From positions 2,728,001-2,792,000 of the forward strand of contig NZ_AP025282.1 in NCBI RefSeq assembly GCF_024347215.1: a stretch of DNA of 64,000 bases, written 5' to 3'. The notes below the pieces were generated by a model, which made no database searches, was not told where the DNA came from, and was given only the letters and a program-made list of their open reading frames with translations. A program made the translations under genes and the position numbers. The stretch comes from Aliamphritea ceti (GTDB taxonomy: Bacteria; Pseudomonadota; Gammaproteobacteria; Pseudomonadales; Balneatricaceae). Of this stretch, positions 58,391-64,000 are shown in pieces (positions within the stretch are counted from its first letter, which is position 1; every line of letters starts with the position of its first letter).

Positions 58391-59488
58391 TCAGAATATT
58401 GCGGGAAGATCTGGCGCAGGTAGTTGCTGATCATCGGCAAAGACATTGCCAAATTTTTTACCGCCACCGGCAGCATTCGGCGACTTCTCTTTAAGCAGCT
58501 GAACCTTGAAGGACTCTTTAGGCATCACAGTAATAGTTGCAATGGTTCCGTCTCCATCGCTATAGCCATATACGACAGTGCTTATAAGTAGCCAGGCATC
58601 TATGCCGAAATATGAATCAACCACCCTGACCAGAGTATTAGGTTCCCAAAGTCCGGCATCATGCTCCCAGCCCTGTACGGTGTAGGTGATTTTATTGCTG
58701 CGCCCAAGCCTTACGGTGGCCTCAAATTGAGCGCGGCTTTGTAAATCAGTTTCGCCGTCTTCAGCATCAACGACTAATGGTCGATAACGCTTAACGCCCG
58801 GATCAGTCGCAACACCTTTAGCCTGTATCTGACTGGCCAGATCGCTACTGCTATCAGACTGTCCCTTTATCAGATACTGATTAAAGCGCTGATTCATGCT
58901 GAACGAACCGCCGGCTTTTTTGACGTTGCCGCCGGTTTGTAAAGGCGTTGAGACCTTACGGTTACCAATGGTTGTAATGATCAACTCACCGGCTGGAGAG
59001 CTCGAAAGGATCAACCCTCTGCGGCGACATGCTCGCTCAATGATAGAGTGCGGACTGGCATCGTCGGTACGGTGCTTGGCAAGTCTTTCACCAACAGATG
59101 TTTCAGCCCTGACTTTTACGCCGAAAGGTTCGCAGAGGCTTTCCGCTATCTGGGTGACAGTGAGGTTATTAAACTCGCCGCCCTTTACGATCGCACTGCA
59201 ATCAACCAGATCACCGATTGCTGACCGGCCTGTGATTGAGTAACTATGTGTTTTGTCGTCATAGCTTCCGGTAATGCCATCTACGTAACCGGTAATGACT
59301 ACCGTATTATTTAACACCAGCTTGCAGGCGGCTCCCGGCTGCACAGGTAGAACCCCGGTGCCGTTCTGAAAATCAGCTGACAGGCCTATCGTAAACTTGG
59401 GTGCGGCTTCTTCAATTGACCGGGTAACAGATACGTCTTTCCAACCTTCATAGATATAGCCGTTAACGTGCAATTTAATGTTAGACAT
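58391..59488 (-). CDS. Baseplate hub protein, Mu gp44-like
   Basis: The product of 365 residues begins IKLHVNGYIYEGWKDVSVTR. SYSITGRSAIGDLVDCSAIV and IIERACRRRGLILSSSPAGE, typical of the gpD/gp44 hub fold, follow. It overlaps the gp43-like gene by eight bases. It links the tail tube with the spike. Confidence 0.82.
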   Translation of the reverse strand: MSNIKLHVNGYIYEGWKDVSVTRSIEEAAPKFTIGLSADFQNGTGVLPVQPGAACKLVLNNTVVITGYVDGITGSYDDKTHSYSITGRSAIGDLVDCSAIVKGGEFNNLTVTQIAESLCEPFGVKVRAETSVGERLAKHRTDDASPHSIIERACRRRGLILSSSPAGELIITTIGNRKVSTPLQTGGNVKKAGGSFSMNQRFNQYLIKGQSDSSSDLASQIQAKGVATDPGVKRYRPLVVDAEDGETDLQSRAQFEATVRLGRSNKITYTVQGWEHDAGLWEPNTLVRVVDSYFGIDAWLLISTVVYGYSDGDGTIATITVMPKESFKVQLLKEKSPNAAGGGKKFGNVFADDQQLPAPDLPAIF

Positions 59489-60608
59489 TTAGCACCTCAA
59501 CACGGCCACTGACAAAGCCAGGATGTGTAATATTGTTACGATTGATAATCTGGGCTTCATTGCTGGCATTGCCGGTGTACCGATATGCAGCCACAAGCGC
59601 TGGCATTGTTTGCGGAAGATTTACCGCCTCCAGTACTGCCAATGAGGGCGTTTTCTCCTGTACATCCTGCTGAACCGCAATGCGTAAATCAGTTAGAGCG
59701 ATAAAGGCCTGGTCATCAGATTCCCAGCTGGCCTGCTCGATCAAGTCAGCCGCATCAAGCCCGATTTGTTCAGCTTCAGCCTGATGCTGAAAATTCATAT
59801 TAGGCACAGATTTAGCCAGCTGTGTTGCCGCCAGTTGCTTTACCAGTAGCTGAGTGGCAGCTTTGTTATTCGACATCTTCTGCTGCATTGGAGTGCTTGA
59901 AACAGAAGTATCAGAGCTTGATGCGTTAGCTTCAGATAATGACTTAAAGCCTTGAAATGTATTAGCAATACTCTTGTTAAGACTGCTAACACTGCGTACT
60001 GATGAAAGAATTTGATTCGCCAGCTCGCCAGGTTTATTAATAACCGCAGCAATAGACGTATTGATATTTTGACCAGCAGCAACCACTGACTGCAGTGATT
60101 CTGTTACGTCAGCAACTGCTTGATCAGCAACAAAAGACGGGCCTGTAACATCATATGCAGTTTCAAAAGATTTAATAGCGGCTACTTCTGCCGCCAGAGA
60201 TTTATCTGTTATCAGCTGTGCGGTATCAGCGGTTTGACCAGGCTGATTGTTATGACCCGCTTCATAAAATGTTGCCTGAAAAGTGGCTTGCCTGCCCTGG
60301 TAACTTACCCGCCCTTCAGCCGTTACTTGTAGCTCACCATGATGCGGATGAACTAATAAACCAGGGCCTGCAGTATCAATCGCATCGATAAGCGCATGCG
60401 CTTTTTTAATGAAGTCATCCCCGTACACAGCAAAGGTAAGTTTATAAACTTTTTGCTTTCTGCCGGTATCTTCACTATAAGGCTCATCCCTTCCGGCGTA
60501 TTCATGATTCGCCATGCGCCTACCGATTTCGGCTTCAGGATCCTCTATCACACTGAAAGGAATGCCACGGAATGACGGGGCATGAAGTGTTTTCAGCCAT
60601 TTAGACAT
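59481..60608 (-). CDS. DNA circulation-type N-terminal domain protein, Mu gp43-like
   Basis: This protein of 375 residues opens with LHAPSFRGIPFSVIEDPEAE followed by an RDEPYSEDTGRK segment, which defines the DNA-circularisation N-domain family of Mu-like tails. The C-terminal part is helical. It precedes the hub gene as in Mu. Confidence 0.8.
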   Translation of the reverse strand: MSKWLKTLHAPSFRGIPFSVIEDPEAEIGRRMANHEYAGRDEPYSEDTGRKQKVYKLTFAVYGDDFIKKAHALIDAIDTAGPGLLVHPHHGELQVTAEGRVSYQGRQATFQATFYEAGHNNQPGQTADTAQLITDKSLAAEVAAIKSFETAYDVTGPSFVADQAVADVTESLQSVVAAGQNINTSIAAVINKPGELANQILSSVRSVSSLNKSIANTFQGFKSLSEANASSSDTSVSSTPMQQKMSNNKAATQLLVKQLAATQLAKSVPNMNFQHQAEAEQIGLDAADLIEQASWESDDQAFIALTDLRIAVQQDVQEKTPSLAVLEAVNLPQTMPALVAAYRYTGNASNEAQIINRNNITHPGFVSGRVEVLNV

Positions 60609-60657
60609 GCTTCTACCTTGCTGTTTAGGATTGCCAGTAAACGCGGCTCATAAAAAA

Positions 60658-60675
60658 ACCCGCTTTCGCGGGTTT
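60658..60675 (-). terminator. Terminator after the PH/SHOCT gene
   Basis: ACCCGC/GCGGGT hairpin with a TTTC loop, A7 on the left and T6 on the right. It stands between the SHOCT gene and the gp43-like gene, so it could reduce read-through of the tail operon. Confidence 0.8.
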
Positions 60676-60680
60676 TTTAA

Positions 60681-61169
60681 TCATATTTCTTCGAGAATTT
60701 TTTCTTTTTTATCGATGAACTCTGCTTCACTTAGAACTCCAGCATCCCTGAGCTCTGCTAATTTTTTAAGTTTATCTAATCCGTCGCTCTCAGCTTTAAC
60801 TGAAGCACCGGCCTTTGATCTGCCATCTTCAATAGCCTGAACAATTGCTTCTTCGTTGTCTTTCTGAAATGTTTTGAATGCCAGATCATCATGACTGGTA
60901 TGCAACCTGATTGTCCGGTGACCCATCGTTGATTTACGCTCAATAGAGGTAATGTTCTTTAAAGGCATTGTTTCTAAAATTTCACCCAGAAAGCCTTTGC
61001 GGTAGAAAGCGACCAGTGTTTCAGTAACCACTAAAGCTCCATTTTGCTGTGCCTTATCGCCTTTCCCCAAGGCCTCACCAATGTATCCCTCACCCCATGC
61101 AATCACTGATTCGCCATCACTGAGATGGCGTTCTTTATACTTAGTTACATGCTTCGGTTCTTTGGCCAC
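60681..61169 (-). CDS. PH-like/SHOCT-domain protein inserted in the tail operon
   Basis: The GTG at 61169 follows AAGGAG and gives 162 residues. A bacterial PH-like domain (GALVVTETLVAFYRKGFLGE then KNITSIERKSTMGHRTIRL) is followed by a C-terminal SHOCT motif (KLKKLAELRDAGVLSEAEFI then DKKEKIL). It is not a tail gene in any Mu-like phage I know. Together with its own terminator this suggests a moron, expressed from the lysogen. SHOCT proteins often occur in stress or membrane settings; function unknown. Confidence 0.78.
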   Translation of the reverse strand: MAKEPKHVTKYKERHLSDGESVIAWGEGYIGEALGKGDKAQQNGALVVTETLVAFYRKGFLGEILETMPLKNITSIERKSTMGHRTIRLHTSHDDLAFKTFQKDNEEAIVQAIEDGRSKAGASVKAESDGLDKLKKLAELRDAGVLSEAEFIDKKEKILEEI

Positions 61170-61270
61170 TGCTAATCTCCTTTTAATTCCCTGTAAGACC
61201 AACAGCTTAATAGTCTTTCACAAGCAGCCAATCTAACAACTGGAAAGCATCGAGACAACCACACATTGTT

Positions 61271-62896
61271 TTAATTCATGTGCACCACTGGGCCACCCAT
61301 GGCCATTCCTGCATCTACTGCAATACCTACCGCGGCATTGTCGGCAGTTATGCTATTTACTCGCGGGCGACCTTCAGAATCTATTGTGACATGCACTGTT
61401 CCACCCACCTGCGCCTGTGCATTGGGGATAGGTGCTGAAACAGGCTTTGCTGATGATGATTCCAGATCAAGTAAATCGATTGCCCAGTCAGGCAGCATAT
61501 TAGACAGACGGCTTTTAAGTGATTCGATCACGCTGAAACCGGTTAGCATCTTAACCAGCCGATCTGCGCCTTTTATGAGCAAGGCAAATGGGTTATTCAA
61601 TAAAGCCATCTTGCCGAAACTGATGATGGCGTTTTTAACGGTATCCCAGTTCTTATACAACAGAACACCAGCGGCCACGACCGCAGCAATGCCTGCCACA
61701 ATCCACCCAATAGGCGTCATCATTATCGCAAAACCTAGTGCTTTCACTGCTCCAGCTAAAGCCACGACGCCAATAATTAGTTTACTCGCGATAACCGCTC
61801 CCATTACTGCCATAACAGTGTTCATAATGCCGAAGTTCTCAGACACCCAACTAACAATTTTCAATATCCCTGAAAATCGCTCGCCTAACGATTGGAAAGA
61901 GTCGTCGAGTTCCTGCCCTTCCACTGTGACACCGGATAGACCAGAACGGAAGCTATTAAAGATGACTGACAGACGTGCGACTCGACCAGGTAACGCATTA
62001 GCGAAACCTTGTGCCCAGGTGCTTAGCTTTGGGCCTAACTTAAGAGCGATGGTCGCAAACTTCTGGATCAGCGGAATTAAAACCGGTATTAACTTAGAGC
62101 CAATGCGGTTACGTAGGCCAGAAACCACTGCGCTCATATTGGTCATTTTATCGGTAAAGTCTTCAGAAGCTTTTACACTTTTTTCTGACATCACCAGACC
62201 CAGCTCCCGGGCTTCCTGCCGCATTTTTTTAATGCCGTCAGCGCCAGCAGCAGCCATCTGTACTAACTTTACACCCTCAGAATCAAAGAGCTTCATAGCC
62301 AGAGCATTTCGCTTCATTGGATCCTGTACGCGACCGAGCGCATCTAGCGCCTCCATCATGAGCGTTTCAGTGTTTTTCATTTTTCCGCCAGAACCTTCCA
62401 GCTCTAACCCCAGCGCTTTAATGGCATCCTTTGCAGCACCAGTGCCCATTGAGGCTTCAGCGGCACGCCTTCCATAGCGTTGAACGGCCATATCAAATGT
62501 AGAAGCAGATACACCCGAGCGGTCAGCTGCGTATCTCATTTCCTGTAAAGCTTCGGCACCAAGATTCAAGCGTAATGATGCCTTTCCGATATTGTCGCCA
62601 GCTGAGGCAAAGTTTGTTGCTAGCCCTGCTATTGCCCCACCAGCAGCAAGAGACAAGCCCGTTGCCCATTTTGCCGCACCAGCAAAGGCTCTGCCTGCAT
62701 TAGCCATACTCTTAGCAGATCGTTTTAAATCCCGATTAAATTGCTTTAATCCAGCCTGCCGGCCCATCTTATTCATGGCCCGGTTTACCTTATCAATCGG
62801 TGCTTTGATTTTTTCAATGCGCCCATTGATTTTTTGCATGGGCTTACTGAGCTTATCGATCGCGCCAATGATTACGGAAAGACGTTTTTTAGCCAT
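61271..62896 (-). CDS. Tail tape measure protein
   Basis: The 541-residue protein begins basic (KRLSVIIGAIDKLSKPMQKI), then has long helical stretches and a hydrophobic middle (KWATGLSLAAGGAIAGLATN; LIIGVVALAGAVKALGFAIM). It lies after the tail chaperone genes and before the gp43-like gene, as expected. At 541 residues it implies a fairly short tail, if length scaling holds. Confidence 0.82.
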   Translation of the reverse strand: MAKKRLSVIIGAIDKLSKPMQKINGRIEKIKAPIDKVNRAMNKMGRQAGLKQFNRDLKRSAKSMANAGRAFAGAAKWATGLSLAAGGAIAGLATNFASAGDNIGKASLRLNLGAEALQEMRYAADRSGVSASTFDMAVQRYGRRAAEASMGTGAAKDAIKALGLELEGSGGKMKNTETLMMEALDALGRVQDPMKRNALAMKLFDSEGVKLVQMAAAGADGIKKMRQEARELGLVMSEKSVKASEDFTDKMTNMSAVVSGLRNRIGSKLIPVLIPLIQKFATIALKLGPKLSTWAQGFANALPGRVARLSVIFNSFRSGLSGVTVEGQELDDSFQSLGERFSGILKIVSWVSENFGIMNTVMAVMGAVIASKLIIGVVALAGAVKALGFAIMMTPIGWIVAGIAAVVAAGVLLYKNWDTVKNAIISFGKMALLNNPFALLIKGADRLVKMLTGFSVIESLKSRLSNMLPDWAIDLLDLESSSAKPVSAPIPNAQAQVGGTVHVTIDSEGRPRVNSITADNAAVGIAVDAGMAMGGPVVHMN

Positions 62897-63055
62897 CGGG
62901 AGTTATCTCACTATTAATTCGATTGCACTGGCTTGCCCAGAACAGCAGATCTGGAAGTGTCATTACATTTAATTCGGAGGGTGGAAACTTAAAGGCATAT
63001 GCGATGTTGCCGATCAGGTCCCTAATGTTTCCAGGAACTGACCGGCAAAGGGGTT
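62889..63055 (-). CDS. Tail chaperone extension frame (gpE'-like), likely made by frameshift
   Basis: After the stop of the upstream chaperone gene, the -1 frame is open to 62889. It encodes IRDLIGNIAYAFKFPPSELN followed by VMTLPDLLFWASQC, the typical GpE/GpE' pattern, and ends at the tape-measure start (ATGGCTAA overlap). No separate start codon with a ribosome site is seen, so a -1 fusion with the 63014-63313 product is likely. The slip position is not defined. Confidence 0.55.
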
Positions 63056-63313
63056 TACCAGTTTCATTACTTCCATAGCGTCTGTGGCGTTCAAACGTTC
63101 AATAGTTGATGGTGGAACGCCTGCCATCTTTGACGCCAAGTGCATGCTTGGCAATACCATTCCTTCACCTTCAACCATCATAGGCAGATTCATCAAGTCC
63201 TTACCGGTAGGTTCGTTAAAGATCAGCTCTGTTACGCTGTCTCCATGCGCCTGAACGCCGTGTGTAGTAAGAGTTATTTTTTTAGGCCACAGGCCTTCCG
63301 TGATATCAGCCAT
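63014..63313 (-). CDS. Tail assembly chaperone (Mu gp41/P2 gpE-like)
   Basis: This 99-residue protein has TELIFNEPTGKDLMNLPMMV and GVPPSTIERLNATDAMEVMK, both typical of tail assembly chaperones. It is between the tail tube and tape measure genes, as in Mu and P2. A -1 frameshift near its end would add the gpE'-like part. Confidence 0.8.
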   Translation of the reverse strand: MADITEGLWPKKITLTTHGVQAHGDSVTELIFNEPTGKDLMNLPMMVEGEGMVLPSMHLASKMAGVPPSTIERLNATDAMEVMKLVNPFAGQFLETLGT

Positions 63314-63678
63314 TATTTAACTTCCTCTGCAGATTCGCCTTCAAATTTAAACGGGATCTTGCCTTCTTCAGCGTTCACTTCACCTTCGCCCGTTTGCCAG
63401 GCATTACGCAGAACGATTGATTTACCGGTTGCCAATTCTGCGGTAATAGTTGCATTGTCTAAATCAAGAAACTTAGCAACATCCAATGACTTGTTGTCGA
63501 ATAATTCACCCGAAATATAAGGTACTTGCGCCACTTCTTTAAAGTGATGCTCAAATGAAGAATCAGAACCTGATTCACGCTTCGGACGACCCAAGTTATA
63601 GGTAATACCCGCGCTAACGCTGTATTGCTGACCGTCAACTTTGAAGAAGATACGACCAGATACTAGTTTGTTTGACAT
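63313..63678 (-). CDS. Phage tail tube protein
   Basis: The 121-residue product contains RIFFKVDGQQYSVSAGITYN and YISGELFDNKSLDVAKFLDL, a compact beta-barrel pattern of the Mu gpM/tail tube family. It overlaps the chaperone gene by one base and follows the sheath gene by 12 bases, the usual order of contractile tails. Confidence 0.82.
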   Translation of the reverse strand: MSNKLVSGRIFFKVDGQQYSVSAGITYNLGRPKRESGSDSSFEHHFKEVAQVPYISGELFDNKSLDVAKFLDLDNATITAELATGKSIVLRNAWQTGEGEVNAEEGKIPFKFEGESAEEVK

Positions 63679-63690
63679 AATTGATGCCTC

Positions 63691-64000
63691 TTATAAACGG
63701 AAGTCGATACGTGCGGCCATGATGCGCAGCTGATTCATTAAATCTGGCGGCAAAATCATGTTTAATCGGTTTGGATCGTTCGGATCAATACCAATCTGCA
63801 TATCAGTTTTGAATTGCTCAACACTTTCGATCAGGCCTGCGTCTGCCCAATCCCCCGCCAGCGCCACCATTTCATTCTTCATGCCTTTGGGTGTCATGAC
63901 GTTATCGCCACGGGAGCCATCTTTACCCAACTTAAAGCGCGGGAATTTTTGTAATACACGCGCTCGCCAGCTGTAGCGCAGATAGCTCAGCGTGAATAGC
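63691..64000 (-). CDS. Tail sheath protein (Mu gpL-like), partial
   Basis: Only the C-terminal portion (about 103 residues) lies in the window, and its frame is open through the right edge. LSYLRYSWRARVLQKFPRFK and MKNEMVALAGDWADAGLIES, followed by DPNDPNRLNMILPPDL, are typical of the sheath C-terminus. A TTG at 63930 is not the real start. The rest lies beyond 64000. Confidence 0.82.
   Translation of the reverse strand, partial: LFTLSYLRYSWRARVLQKFPRFKLGKDGSRGDNVMTPKGMKNEMVALAGDWADAGLIESVEQFKTDMQIGIDPNDPNRLNMILPPDLMNQLRIMAARIDFRL

Noticed and set aside
61278..62477. 399-residue plus-strand ORF antisense to the tape measure gene
   Set aside because: Mirror of a well-supported coding frame; Ser/Pro/Ala-rich low-quality composition and no ribosome site.
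1..64000. CRISPR arrays or insertion sequences
   Set aside because: No regularly spaced 25-40-base repeats and no transposase ORF were found; the repeats present are dif sites, the ~62-bp family and short local repeats.

Overview
The window reads as a chromosomal segment of a marine gammaproteobacterium, most likely Oceanospirillales. This is inferred from gene families, moderate GC and the mix of type II secretion, ABC thiamine uptake and Mu-like prophage genes; the species cannot be fixed from sequence alone. It probably lies in the replication terminus, because three copies of a XerCD dif-type site occur at 19695, 31605 and 42350.

Region 1 (1-18.6 kb) is core-like. A type II secretion cluster (end of a gspK-like gene, gspL, gspM, a gspC/N-like gene, gspD) is followed by two large secreted repeat-domain proteins, each with a sigma-54-type promoter. 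Next is a secreted zinc metalloprotease whose leader looks like a cyclic-di-GMP-I riboswitch. Then come a VpsR-like sigma-54 activator, gspA and gspB, and a lone tyrosine recombinase with a dif-shaped inverted repeat beside its start. A plausible reading is a c-di-GMP/sigma-54-controlled secretion programme.

Region 2 (19.7-42.4 kb) is the main discovery: two complete proviruses of about 11-12 kb, A and B, related to tailless membrane-containing double-jelly-roll viruses (PM2/corticovirus-like). They are integrated tail-to-tail in opposite orientations between three directly oriented dif sites. Each runs repressor, structured RNA leader, early genes, HUH rolling-circle Rep, zinc-ribbon membrane protein, packaging ATPase, small membrane protein, major capsid protein, a series of small membrane and spike proteins, membrane-anchored lysozyme, holin-like genes and a DUF3653 regulator. 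Neither encodes an integrase, which fits use of host XerCD. The virion blocks are homologous but very diverged. The early blocks are swapped: A carries a Tad2-like (DUF2829) anti-Thoeris protein and B a cytosine methyltransferase. The decayed DUF3653 pseudogene at 42.77-43.10 kb shows that a third related element once sat there.

Region 3 (43.5-53.5 kb) holds a frameshifted NarL-type response regulator, small unknown genes, a KfrA-like coiled-coil protein, GAPDH, thiQ-thiP-thiB with a probable thiamine kinase, a Gly-Gly-Cys tRNA cluster, a second NarL-type regulator and sparse intergenic DNA.

Region 4 (53.76 kb to the end) starts with a 3' fragment of a tRNA-Leu gene, probably an attachment site. 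It continues on the minus strand with a Mu-like contractile-tail module, from fibre genes at the left to the tail sheath cut by the window edge. A PH/SHOCT gene is inserted within it.
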